17,500 nt of DNA from Glandiceps talaboti (lineage: Eukaryota; Hemichordata; Enteropneusta; Spengelidae). This document shows positions 1 through 9,253 of the stretch, in pieces (position 1 is the stretch's first letter; the number at the start of each line of letters is the position of its first letter). A program made the position numbers and the translations under genes. The notes beneath the pieces were generated by a model, which was not told where the DNA came from, searched no databases, and was given only the letters and a program-made list of their open reading frames with translations. Location: contig NC_135569.1 in NCBI RefSeq assembly GCF_964340395.1, positions 6,144,040-6,161,539 on the forward strand. Reading direction: 5' to 3'.

Positions 1-108
1 CCTCGTGGTCAGTGGCCAAAGTACCGAATAAACCATATATCATAACATATATTATGGCAACTACTAAAACACACTAATTCCTGTCTTATAGGGAACTTGC
101 AATCCAGA

Positions 109-143
109 CTGAGCATGCTCAGACGCAAAGGATTATGGGATTA
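109..143. promoter_or_regulatory. 14-bp palindrome followed by two GGATTA sites
   Basis: CTGAGCATGCTCAG at 109-122 is a perfect palindrome. Two GGATTA motifs follow at 130-135 and 138-143, exactly 8 bases apart. GGATTA is the core bound by K50 homeodomains (Otx, Pitx, Goosecoid). No gene is visible within reach, so a regulatory role is only suggested. Confidence 0.2.
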
Positions 144-420
144 TCTGTGGTTATCGTAATACCTAATCTGGAGCTACTGATAAAACATAAACCTCCCACA
201 AAGGTCAGGATGACTATGAATTGATTATTTGTGGTTACACACAATGTATCAACATTGTTTACAGTACTAATTGATTAGTATTTATTATCACATTTCCCAT
301 GATGCAACATTCAAATTTGCAAGTTCTTATATTGAAAATGAGATCATGGCATATTATATTTTTTTGAATACCGAAAACCGTCACAGTAGAAGTAATGTAA
401 TAGTTTTGTTATATCATGTT

Positions 421-477
421 CACAAACAAACAAACAAACAAACAAACAAACAAACAAACAAACAAACAGTCAGTCAG
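421..477. repeat. (CAAA)n microsatellite with a short CAGT tail
   Basis: About eleven CAAA units run to 468, followed by CAGTCAGTCAGA. This is a simple tandem repeat; the small frames over it are artefacts. Confidence 0.95.
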
Positions 478-1372
478 ACACGCAGATAGGCTGACAGACA
501 ATTGTGTTATACCACTGCCTGCTTCTGTACATACTAGAATACCAAGTTGTATGAAGCTAGCATAGCACCTATTTTCGATTATTGTTCTGGGGTGTGATAA
601 ATTTGACAAATGTGAAATATCATTGGGTTTTAAGATTTGTTCTTGAGTACACAGTCAGACCATTAATAGAAGAAGTCTGAGGTACACATTAGGATTTTCT
701 CCAATCCCAGTACTCATAGGAGACACTGGTTGGCTGTCATGTAGATATCGAAGGTGAGTTAATATGGTTAGATTGTGGAAACATTTTACTAGTCTAGATG
801 GACGTAGAATCATTCACAAAGCAGATGTACTTGTGGGACCATGTATCGAATCAACATCGATACCACCGATCTCAGAGTCATTATAGATCATGCTTGCCTC
901 AGCTGAACACGAGTAAGATCTAAAGGATGCCACCAGCGTTGCGTCTGTGTGATGATAATCTTTTTTTGGATATTATTTACAACATCATTGATAATATTTT
1001 TAACTTAACCAAGAGAGTCAAAGTCTTATTGTGTGCATTTCTGTATTCAACATCACGGATTATGTTATGTCGACTCTGGTTTACATCTATACTAGAGATG
1101 TGTATGCATTTCATACACCAACCTTTAGTCCAAATTGGGGCAAAAGGCGTACCGACTATGTCACTTTACTATTTTGGTAAACTTTTAGATAGGAGCATGA
1201 CCCCCGCGTACACCGTGACGACATACGCCCCAGAGGTCGCCTTCTATCCAAGCATTATCAGACACTGTCAATATTCTAGGTCATCCAACACAGATTTGCA
1301 GAGCTGTCTATATTAAGGTCTCTTAAAGGAGTTTACTCGGCACTTGAATACGGGTAAGAAACTTAATATACA

Positions 1373-1416
1373 CAAACCAAGTCTAGTTTGCAAACAGAGG
1401 TTGTCAACTTGGTTTG
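1373..1416. repeat. Inverted repeat with 10-bp perfect arms
   Basis: CAAACCAAGT (1373-1382) is the exact reverse complement of ACTTGGTTTG (1407-1416), with a 24-base loop. Arms of this length can occur by chance in 17 kb, so no function is implied. Confidence 0.6.
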
Positions 1417-1636
1417 AGACCTTGAGTCATACACTCTCCAACGTACATGTTGGAATTTTGAAGTTGTCGTGGAATGTACTGGATATGATGTGGGTGTGTG
1501 TCGTTTCACCTATCAGTATCTCTCCACAGTACACATTTTTAAACCTCTTCGCCAAAAGAATAGATCACGTGATTAAGTGTGATGTGTATTAACTTGTAAT
1601 TAATACGTCATCAATGATAATTTTACACCATCTGGA

Positions 1637-1676
1637 AGCATAGACCCTCCACCAACGTTGGTGGAGGGTCTCTGCT
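1637..1676. repeat. 40-bp palindrome with a perfect 28-bp core
   Basis: The core at 1643-1670 is a perfect, loop-free 28-bp palindrome: the left arm is GACCCTCCACCAAC and the right arm GTTGGTGGAGGGTC. It extends to 1637-1676 with one mismatched pair (AGCATA / TCTGCT). It is far longer and more GC-rich than chance palindromes in this AT-rich window. It may be the centre or end of a dispersed repeat or a foldback element. It does not occur elsewhere in the window. Confidence 0.9.
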
Positions 1677-3054
1677 GGAAATTGAGATTTCTGTATCCGG
1701 TCTTGGAATCGGATTTCAGTTCCCGTGACCTTTAGCTTCACGGCGCTTAAATTGACACACAGACTTATATATTTTGATTCTTTGACCTGTATACCACTAG
1801 AGAGTGAACGAAACATTACAATCTTTGACAGTAACGGAAAATTAGTCAGGTGAGGACCATGGAAATAGTTCCCTCGGAACTAATAAAAAAAAAGGGACAG
1901 CGGAATTCAAAATCAAAATGTCCGTTAGGATAGCAAATAGCATAGCCTCAGCTCGCCTTCAATTTTAGTCTATAGTGCATGCATGACACGTATTGCCAGG
2001 GTACGGAGTTCTAAGATTTGATAGCTGCATATTTGTGTAGACTAATTGACAGGTGGACCTTCGGAACCCGTAAATTCTCATTCTGTCATGACGGCTTCTG
2101 GTCATGTGTACTTTTTCGGAAATACCCGTCTCTGTTTGTTCACCAATTTGAATTTATAGCGAGAGAATGGTGCATCGACTTTTAGACACTGTTATATTTC
2201 ACATGTAGGCTTTAAAAAAAAAATGTGTTGGTTTTAGATAGTTTATACTTGGTTTGAAATTAAACAAAACATGTCGGCCATCAACCGTGCCCTGTCGTGA
2301 GAATGTGTATAGCTTTCACAGTGAACAAAAGTACTGACACGCTATTCGGAGTGGATGCAACCAGAATGGAAATACTTGACGGCTTTTTGTTCACGGAGAC
2401 AATGGGTTCCTTTTACCATTTAACCTCAGACTACTAAACTAAAAAGTCTTTTGCAACTTCAACTCTGAAAGGCTGACCCCTCAACTAAGAATGTGTGGGT
2501 TATATGTAAAATGCACAGACTTACTTAGCTATGCTAAGATCCATTCAAAGTTAGTGAACAAGTATGTCTTTGGACCCAAACGTTGAGAACAATCTCTTAG
2601 TGAGTTCATGGATGTATTAGGAGACCTTATCTCCCCATAATACCGTGATCCATGGTGAGTTCCAGCCGTCCGTCCTACTGCCCTTTCATCCATCCATCCA
2701 TCCATCCATCCATCCATCCACCCCACCCACCCACCCATGTCTACCCACAGGGGCGTGTAATATTTCATAGATTGTTGTTTTCCAGGTCTACAGACTAAAT
2801 ATAACAACCTTTTGACTATATATTCCTACCTGTACAGGGGAAGCTTATATTTATACGTAGTATATAGATTGATACATTTGTAGCAGCAAGATTCGTATGA
2901 TATTTTCCTAAGAAAACGGAAATCTAAGCAATAATACATGCCCATGTGCGTCTACCAACTTCTCTTGTATACCGCGTCAGACATCAGACACGTCGCCATA
3001 GTGACAAAGTCCAAAGTCAAACAAGTTGAAAATACTACACAGATTGTCAGGTTG
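1677..3054. other. Non-coding stretch with no recognised gene
   Basis: Reading frames on both strands are short and featureless. The only structure is the CATC microsatellite near 2687-2737. A 92-codon minus-strand frame at 2529-2807 is opened by that repeat. Confidence 0.5.
2687..2737. repeat. (CATC)n microsatellite grading into (CCCA)n
   Basis: About eight CATC units run to 2720, followed by a C-rich CCCACCCACCCA tail. The C-tracts make the minus strand G-rich. Confidence 0.95.
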
Positions 3055-3060
3055 TATAAA
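3055..3060 (+). promoter_or_regulatory. Possible TATA box upstream of the GNAT gene
   Basis: TATAAA followed by CTCAGTG lies about 315 bases upstream of the start codon, on the gene's strand. It would place transcription start near 3085-3090 and give an untranslated first exon running to a donor such as GTAAGTA at 3234. TATA-like strings are common in AT-rich DNA, so this is only a candidate. Confidence 0.2.
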
Positions 3061-3223
3061 CTCAGTGCGGTGGTAAAATAACTGAATTATTGTGGGTAAT
3101 TCAACTACTTGCGTGACAGTACTTCTCATAAATCTCATGAGAAAAAAACCCAGAATAAAGCAAACTCACTTACTGTTTAGTGTTATTTTAAATATATGGA
3201 CACTAAGAGATGTTTTTTTTGAT

Positions 3224-3262
3224 GGGGCGGGGTGTAAGTAGATTGAGGGCAGGGTGGGTGGG
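3224..3262 (+). promoter_or_regulatory. GC-box plus compact G-quadruplex motif in the GNAT 5' leader
   Basis: GGGGCGGGG at 3224-3232 is a textbook Sp/KLF GC-box. Fifteen bases later GGGCAGGGTGGGTGGG (3247-3262) fits the four-tract G-quadruplex pattern with loops of only 2, 1 and 1 bases, the most stable kind. Both are on the coding strand about 110-150 bases upstream of the start codon. They could be promoter DNA, or they could lie in a 5'UTR intron if the candidate donor at 3234 is used. Confidence 0.35.
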
Positions 3263-3325
3263 AGCGGTTGATGTGTATAGTCTTCTCAAAACACTATCTG
3301 TCACAATGGACTTTAAAATGACCAG

Positions 3326-3352
3326 TTATATTCCAACCTTTCTCCCGAACAG
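3326..3352 (+). other. Likely splice acceptor of a 5'UTR intron upstream of the GNAT gene
   Basis: A pyrimidine-rich stretch (TTCCAACCTTTCTCCC) runs into CAG-like AACAG ending at 3352, 18 bases before the start codon. This is a good acceptor for an intron in the 5'UTR, which would leave the whole CDS in one exon. A possible partner donor is GTAAGTA at 3234-3240, giving a 119-nt intron. The exon base before it is T rather than G, so a donor further upstream is also possible. RNA reads are the only proof. Confidence 0.45.
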
Positions 3353-3370
3353 CTTGTGTATGTTGTAACC

Positions 3371-4075
3371 ATGGCGACTGAAATTGACATAGCAAAAGAT
3401 GGCGATATCAGTTACAGGCTATTGTCTAAAGATCGGTTGGAAGAGGGCGCTATTCTGTTAAGTCACGCATTCCTCAACGGCGAGCCGATCGTCAGTTGTA
3501 TCAAGCAACCATATGAAGCTGAATTGGCCTCCAACAAGAGTGTCTGCCACGCAGTCGTAGACGACGGTGTATCTCTGGTTGCTATTGACAACAGCTGTGG
3601 GAAGGTCGTTGGCATAACGACAGCTGGTTTGGCCACAGCTGGTGAGATTCTCAAAGAGGCACGTGGAGATGAAGACGTGATGCCAGTTATGGCCCCACCG
3701 GCGACGCTCCCATATTACAAACCTATAGTTGCGATCATAAAAGAGCTAGACCAAATCCTCATGGATGATTCGGACTTCGTAAACAATCCAGATGCCAAGG
3801 TGTGTAGTTCCGCAAAGTTGGGAGTCGATGTGAACTACCGGGGAAGAGGTATCGCCTCAAAACTAATCGAGCTCAGGACACAAATCGCAAGAGAGAAAGA
3901 TTGCAAGTTTATAATTGCCCAAGCTTCAGCACCAGGAAGTCAAAAGTTATACAGTAAACTTGGTTTCGAAGAAGTTGGCGAAATAAAGTATAAAGACTTC
4001 GAGTACAAAGGAGAAAAGGTCTACAGCTCCGTTACGATGTGCCCGTCGGCCAAAATGGTAATTTTAAAATTATAA
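3371..4075 (+). CDS. Arylalkylamine N-acetyltransferase-like GNAT protein (234 aa, single coding exon)
   Basis: Predicted cytosolic acetyl-CoA-dependent amine N-acetyltransferase of the GNAT fold. The start ATG at 3371 lies in a strong Kozak context (ACCATGG); the frame is open a few codons upstream, but only with a GTG. Motif A is clear at residues 149-165, with the acetyl-CoA pyrophosphate loop RGRGIA at 157-162. Motif B runs about 190-210 and contains KLGFEEVGEIKY. The N-terminal NGEP (36-39) places Glu38 where insect dopamine NAT has its catalytic glutamate in DEP, and Ser186 and Ser190 fall where that family has its two functional serines. These residue equivalences are from memory of the Drosophila enzyme. 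The C-terminus SAKMVILKL matches the usual family ending, so the protein looks full length. No signal peptide or membrane segment is seen. Melatonin-type activity should not be assumed, because this is not the vertebrate AANAT class. The substrate is unknown. Confidence 0.92.
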   Translation: MATEIDIAKDGDISYRLLSKDRLEEGAILLSHAFLNGEPIVSCIKQPYEAELASNKSVCHAVVDDGVSLVAIDNSCGKVVGITTAGLATAGEILKEARGDEDVMPVMAPPATLPYYKPIVAIIKELDQILMDDSDFVNNPDAKVCSSAKLGVDVNYRGRGIASKLIELRTQIAREKDCKFIIAQASAPGSQKLYSKLGFEEVGEIKYKDFEYKGEKVYSSVTMCPSAKMVILKL

Positions 4076-4685
4076 TTTTCAACTATCAAAGTCATGACGT
4101 AGAATGACCAGGGTATATATTCCATATTTTCTGTTCAAATGCAAATGATTGAGCTTGCGTTGGAAATCTCAGAATTTTTAAAAAATACATCATGCTGAAA
4201 ACAGAGCTTGAAACAATAGCATATCGAAAAGACAAGTAACTGAATGGAAAGTGTCACTCTGATTAGAAATGTAAAGAATATAGACTCCCACGTAGAGGGC
4301 GCTCGACAAGGGGATCTTGTTCGGGTGGTGGTATGTGTTTTCAATGTAAAACTGAAATATTAGCAAAAATTGCGCAAACTACCTTAAAGTTACTAAGAAA
4401 TAATTTTTTTGAGACAAATTCAAGTACCTCTTGAGAAATTTTGATTATAAAAAAATGTTATTACATCAGCTAGCATGCTGGGTTAAGTTAGCGTTATATT
4501 CATGTCAGTTACTACCATGGAAACAGAACTTTCATCTCACTAAGATACGCCATGAACTAAAATTATCGTTCGATGTGATAGATTACACGAGTGGATGTTA
4601 GCAGTGACTTTATTGTGCGTATACAATCACTATGTGATCAACGCTGTACTTTTTAACAGAAATAAAGTTTGATTTTGATGAAAAC
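4076..4685 (+). other. Probable 3'UTR of the GNAT gene
   Basis: This ~600-base AT-rich stretch runs from the stop codon to the first AATAAA on the plus strand. It has no competing reading frame of note and no repeat. The end is inferred from the signal at 4661 plus the usual 10-25 base spacing to the cleavage site. Confidence 0.5.
4661..4666 (+). terminator. Polyadenylation signal AATAAA of the GNAT gene
   Basis: This is a canonical AATAAA hexamer, the first after the stop codon. It is followed about 25 bases later by a GT-rich element (GGTGTGGTTTCC, 4691-4702) in the position expected of a downstream cleavage element. Cleavage is predicted near 4676-4690. Confidence 0.55.
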
Positions 4686-4711
4686 AAAACGGTGTGGTTT
4701 CCTATCTTATC

Positions 4712-4777
4712 AAAATAGTTCCAGGTTGATTTCGGTCAATATAGAAAATAGTTCCGGGTTGATTTTGGTCAGTACCG
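4712..4777 (+). repeat. 33-bp tandem duplication
   Basis: Two adjacent 33-bp units (4712-4744 and 4745-4777) both begin AAAATAGTTCC and share GGTTGATTT and CGGTC/TGGTC blocks. They differ at a handful of positions. The pair lies just downstream of the predicted GNAT cleavage site and before the long microsatellite. Confidence 0.85.
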
Positions 4778-4891
4778 TAATATACAGACTGCTACGTCAT
4801 CATCAGACCCTGGAAATCCCCAGATTGTAGATTGTGAGATCTTGAAAGTCAGAAATGCCTCCCTACTGTGAGTACAATTACACAAAAGTAA

Positions 4892-4964
4892 ATGTATGTA
4901 TGTATGTATGTATGTATGTATGTATGTATGTATGTATGTATGTATGTATGTATGTATGTATGTA

Positions 4965-5014
<50 letters not shown>

Positions 5015-5036
5015 TGCGTGCATGTGTGTATGTATG

Positions 5037-5070
<34 letters not shown>

Positions 5071-5114
5071 TGTATGTATGTATGTATGTATGTATGTATG
5101 TATGTATGTATGTA

Positions 5115-5164
<50 letters not shown>

Positions 5165-5186
5165 TGCGTGCATGTGTGTATGTATG

Positions 5187-5220
<34 letters not shown>

Positions 5221-5286
5221 TGTATGTATGTATGTATGTATGTATGTATGTATGTATGTATGTATGTATGTATGTATGTATGTATG

Positions 5287-5316
<30 letters not shown>
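4892..5316. repeat. 425-bp compound (TGTA)n(TG)n(CGTG)n microsatellite with an exact 150-bp tandem duplication
   Basis: The tract is built of (TGTA)n, then (TG)n, then (CGTG)n, then a CATGTGTG junction and TATATA. The block 4893-5042 is repeated at 5043-5192 with an exact 150-bp offset: the TG runs start at 4971 and 5121, and the CATGTGTG junctions at 5021 and 5171. A further ~124 bp of pure TGTA follows. Every step alternates pyrimidine and purine across the whole tract, so it has strong Z-DNA-forming potential. Long open frames on both strands here are artefacts of the 4-base period. Confidence 0.98.
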
Positions 5317-5317
<1 letters not shown>

Positions 5318-6567
5318 GTTTTCATATCATTGTTTGTTTAGTTGTATGCCTTGTTTATTTATTGTATGTATAAATAAGCAAAGTGAGTCATTGTCGGCAT
5401 AAATGACGAATTTTTTAAATCATGGTGTTTCTCAATCGGCCTTTGACAAAGCTGGTGTTCTTATGGTTTTCCTAAAACATAATTCAACACAGTAAAATGC
5501 CACTGCCGTGAACTTAATGAAAGACCATAGTCGGAAAAAACTCTATCATTCAGTGTAAACTTTACGTTTCGGCGTGAATTTGTTATTCAATGTTACAAGG
5601 TTTCGGGAATGATGTATGATAAGGCGACACCTTAAGCATTTGACTGAATCGACGGGTGATCTACAGAAGTTAATGGTCCGCGCCTCAACTCAACCTGTCA
5701 GAGTTGTTTCGATGGGTGACTGTTCACCGTGACCAAAGTAGACGTCAGTGTAGATATACCCATGTTCATGATGCCATCGTCGTAAAACAGCGAGCGAGCT
5801 TTGTTGAATCAATTTAAACTTAGAAAATGACCTTAGTCTCCGTAAAGTTAATTCACATATAGTCAAAGCAAACGCAAAAAAATACGACTGCATCGTATAC
5901 GATTTCGTAAATGTAAAACTAACTTTTACACTTGCGCCCTCATTGACAGTTGATAGAATTCGTGAAATTTAGGTCGGATACATGATTGCGTGTTTTGATG
6001 ACAGTATGTCATGCTGTGGTGTAAATAATGCATATGTGGACAATTTCACGATGCTACATCATCACATGACTAAGTCAGCAAAGTCAATAAAGTCTGGCAA
6101 TATCGACATGGAGTTACATCACACTCTTAGAATAGGTAGTGGTAATACATAGTGTTAATAACCAGTCAGACGACAATTTGAAAAGGGACATGGTGCTAAA
6201 GGTGTTATATATTTTTCAGTAGACGTTCAAAAGATATCAGAAATGATTTATATTCCAATTGGTATAAAATGACGTGATAGGAGACTGATTGTATGTGTCT
6301 ACCCTTATCCATCAACATTCAGACCTTTCATCATAGTAGAATTACACCTTTCAATGGGAAGGGGTTTCCCCTAAAGTTTACCCAATATTCAACGAAAATA
6401 GAAATGACGTAATGAGCATGCGCACATGTTTCCATCGTTTTGCATACCATCCAAGATCATACGCAGTACTACAAATTATAGTTTTAAACCCAGTGTTGTG
6501 TGGAATGCGTGGCCACCGAAAAATGAAGCGGTAGCCATTCAAACAATAAAACCAAAAGGAGGTTAAT
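5317..6567. other. Intergenic DNA with no recognised gene
   Basis: This is AT-rich sequence with only short open frames. A short perfect dyad, ATGACA-gta-TGTCAT, lies near 5999-6013. TGAGCATGCGCACATG at about 6412-6427 contains a half-site like that of NRF1 (GCATGCGC). Nothing supports a gene. Confidence 0.45.
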
Positions 6568-6722
6568 ATAAAGCGTGGTTTTTGATAGTCTCGAAGATGA
6601 ACGGCCCGGGAAGAACGGTAGTGCTCGATGATAAAATGCATCGCTGCGCAGTGACGGTCAACGTGGGCAAGGCCGCTGGCTTGGTTTTGTACGTCGTTCG
6701 CTCGACGAATAGCCACCATTAA
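6568..6722 (+). other. CpG-dense block with TATA-like element and a 41-codon ORF, unassigned
   Basis: ATATAAAG at 6567-6574 is followed about 25 bases later by an ATG (6597) that opens a 41-codon frame ending at 6722. The block is much richer in CpG than its surroundings (GCGCAG, CCCGGG, TCGTTCGCTCGACG). The opposite strand also has a 113-codon frame (6378-6719) starting in the same block. Neither product resembles a family I know. It could be a small gene, an untranslated first exon, an RNA gene or an undermethylated CpG patch. It does not match tRNA, 5S or the spliceosomal RNAs as I know them. Confidence 0.18.
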
Positions 6723-9157
6723 AAGCTACAATTTCAAAACAACAACAAAAACAACAACAAGCACTATAATAATACGATACATTGGATGTCACTCATCTCA
6801 CCCCAGTATGTACGTTTGACGTACTTGTTCGACAAAATGTAAAACAAACAAAGCTTCCATCGATCTTCGCGGTTCTTAATTTTTTTAAAACGACTGCCCC
6901 TCCCCCGACGCCTCCACTACCCCACCCGGAGTTAATTTTCACCAGGCGATAGACCCGAATAATTCAAAATTTTCCTCTCATTTCTTTACCTAAGATGAGG
7001 ACGTGATTCCAGAGATTTTTATTAGTTCATTTGAATATTCAGAAAAAATATAGTGAGGCCTAGATATGGTTCACGGTGTCACGCGATGATACGTGGTGGT
7101 TTTTTAAAGTTTTTTTTGGTGTAATGCCCCCTCCTAATCTGAGGGAATATGCTGGGAAAATATTGGGGATTAACCCTCAAACGGAGCTGTTTTGTTGGTG
7201 GAGATGCTAGACAATTCGGGACGAAGGATGGGATTGGGAGGGGGACCTCACCGCCTTGAATTCCACGAAACCACTCTGGGTTCCAGGTATCGGAGACGAC
7301 TGTCGATAAACGTCTTAATGCGAGAGCTATAGGCCCCTTGTTTATAACGCACTGCACTCACCTAACAGGTACCCCTATAATTCACTGATTTGTTGAACAT
7401 CAAAGCCTAGTGAGTATTTTCCACGAAGACGACACAATTCCTGAAACAAAATCCTCAAATTAGAAAAAGGTAGTTGAATAAAATGATGCTGCATTCAATG
7501 CTAAATCTTAGAATTTATATTTTGTTTTGCTCTTCCACGAAGTGTGATCGGCAATGTTTTAACACACGACATAGAAAATTTGGGGTAATTTCACGACTAG
7601 CACCTAAAGGAGAAGCAGTCTTACCCGGACTTTGCTTGCGATTTTGGACGATACATTAAGACTGAATTGGGATTTCAACTATCTTGTACCGGATTTCTTT
7701 GAACACAAAGAAATAAAACGGAAGTCTCCTGGAATATTTTCAAGGTAAGCGTAATATTTCCCCCATAGTTATAAATAGATTTCTTGTAGACGTTGAGCTT
7801 GTCAGTCAAGACGCTTACAGCAAAGTCCAACTCACATACAATTATGTGAATTATTAGACTGTAGCCGAAAAACAATTCTGCAAATACAATAAAATAAAGC
7901 ATGTCTCGTCAAACTTATACCTATCAAACGCTATCTGTTTTACATCCACCCACACTCTAGACCGTAATTGCACGTTCATCTCCACGATTTGCCGTCTTTA
8001 GGCCGAGGCGCGGTACCTCTCGTGTAGCCGTCTTTTTCTTGCCGTGTACCCATTACTCGTTTCACTTTCATCGACATATTTCTACCCAGTACCTAAACAT
8101 TAAATTCGTCCTGTATACATCTCAGAATTAATAGGGTTATTGTAAGCCTATTTGTTTTCGATTGATGGGCAATACGTTAAAGAAAATACGTCGGAAATCT
8201 CTCTTTTTTTGGAATTCTGTCGTCGTTTCGCCAACGATAAACTTAATTATTAGGCGGCTACTCCCATAAGAGCCTTACAAAAAAAAATCCATTTTGAAAA
8301 GAAATATGCTAAAAACATTTTCGACACTAGGTAACAAAGTACTTTTGACATTCAATCTTGTGAGACATTCAAAATCTACACAAGAAACCAGCACTCCACA
8401 AGGTCCATCTAAATGCCCACTATCACTCTCATTAGAACCTTCCAGTTATAGAGTCCCTGGTGGACCAATTTTGAAAGTGAACATTATAAGCCACAAGGCA
8501 CTTATAACCTGAAGTCAAAATAACTCTGGAATTGATGAAAACCTTCCTTGTTGTGTTAAAAAAGTTGCCCGAAAAAATGTTGACAAAAGTGTAAAACATA
8601 GTTTAAAGTTTTTTTTACAAATTGTTATAAACTCGACACAAATACGATCAGTTATTCCGAGTTCCTTTAAGTGTACAATTTGATATCAAATGAAGAAACT
8701 ATGTAATATGTGCAAAAATAAACGTTTATGGACTCTGGGTCCATTCTTAGTAATGAAAATTCGAGTCAAAATTCGCTTCCATGAAACTTTTTAAAATTCC
8801 GAACATATATTTTAATTAGTCTGTACTAATTTTTTATACTCAGTTGTTTTACCATTGACAATTTGACAGACAAATGCCACTTTCTTTAAAGTAAAATCTT
8901 TCAAGACTTTATGAAATAGAATTGAAAATTCCACCCACCATTAATCATAACCACAAAATCTACCAGCCCTGTCTATTCGTAACAGCCATAAATGTATAGG
9001 TCTTCATGGCAAGAATTCAACCCGTTCTCTCCAAAGAGCACAGGTATCTGTTCAATCAAATTCCAATCTCGAGTGTAATCATCAACTAAATCTATTTATC
9101 TCCTTCTCTATAATTGTTTATTCAATCATCCAACACAACCCCTCTGTGGCCATTATT
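6723..9157. other. Long gene-poor stretch
   Basis: No coding region is supported. A C-rich patch at about 6895-6935 and a G-rich patch at about 7228-7246 stand out by composition. The 92-codon minus-strand frame at 7079-7357 has no recognisable domain. Positions 7980-8040 are locally CpG-rich (GCCGAGGCGCGG). No repeat copies shared with the rest of the window were noticed. Confidence 0.45.
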
Positions 9158-9171
9158 ACACACACACACAT

Positions 9172-9238
<67 letters not shown>
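9158..9238. repeat. (CA)n microsatellite
   Basis: About 80 bases of CA repeat with three interruptions (ATACG and GCA). It directly abuts the 60-bp minisatellite and is a likely seed or neighbour of replication-slippage expansion. Confidence 0.97.
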
Positions 9239-9241
<3 letters not shown>

Positions 9242-9253
9242 TCACATATCAAA

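Larger units (their letters stand above)
1..1372. other. AT-rich DNA with no supported gene
   Basis: Apart from the (CAAA)n tract and the palindrome/GGATTA cluster, nothing is recognised. A 129-codon open frame at 927-1316 (+) shows no motif or family resemblance and reads like chance sequence. A strong-looking splice donor, AAG|GTGAGT, sits at 751-759 (+), but the bases before it give no convincing exon. Confidence 0.5.

Noticed and set aside
927-1316. 129-codon plus-strand frame
   Set aside because: No domain, no signal peptide, no splice context and a Cys/Ile/Phe-rich AT-driven composition; it looks like a chance frame.
4508-4525. RFX X-box-like ACCATGGAAAC
   Set aside because: Only one half-site matches; the other arm is degenerate.
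4769-5402. Several 130-170 codon open frames on both strands (Tyr-Val-Cys-Met and His-Thr-Tyr-Ile type repeats)
   Set aside because: They are frame readings of the TGTA/TG microsatellite and exist in several frames at once.
6378-6719. 113-codon minus-strand frame
   Set aside because: Weak start context (T at -3) and no family resemblance. The CpG-rich block explains its start; it is kept only as an unassigned block.
7079-7357. 92-codon minus-strand frame
   Set aside because: No recognised domain; the composition reflects local G/C-rich patches.
7877-7919. Minus-strand GT...TTTGCAG pair resembling a tiny intron behind an ATG at about 7978
   Set aside because: The intron would be about 43 nt, too short for most animals, and the putative exons have no recognisable coding content.
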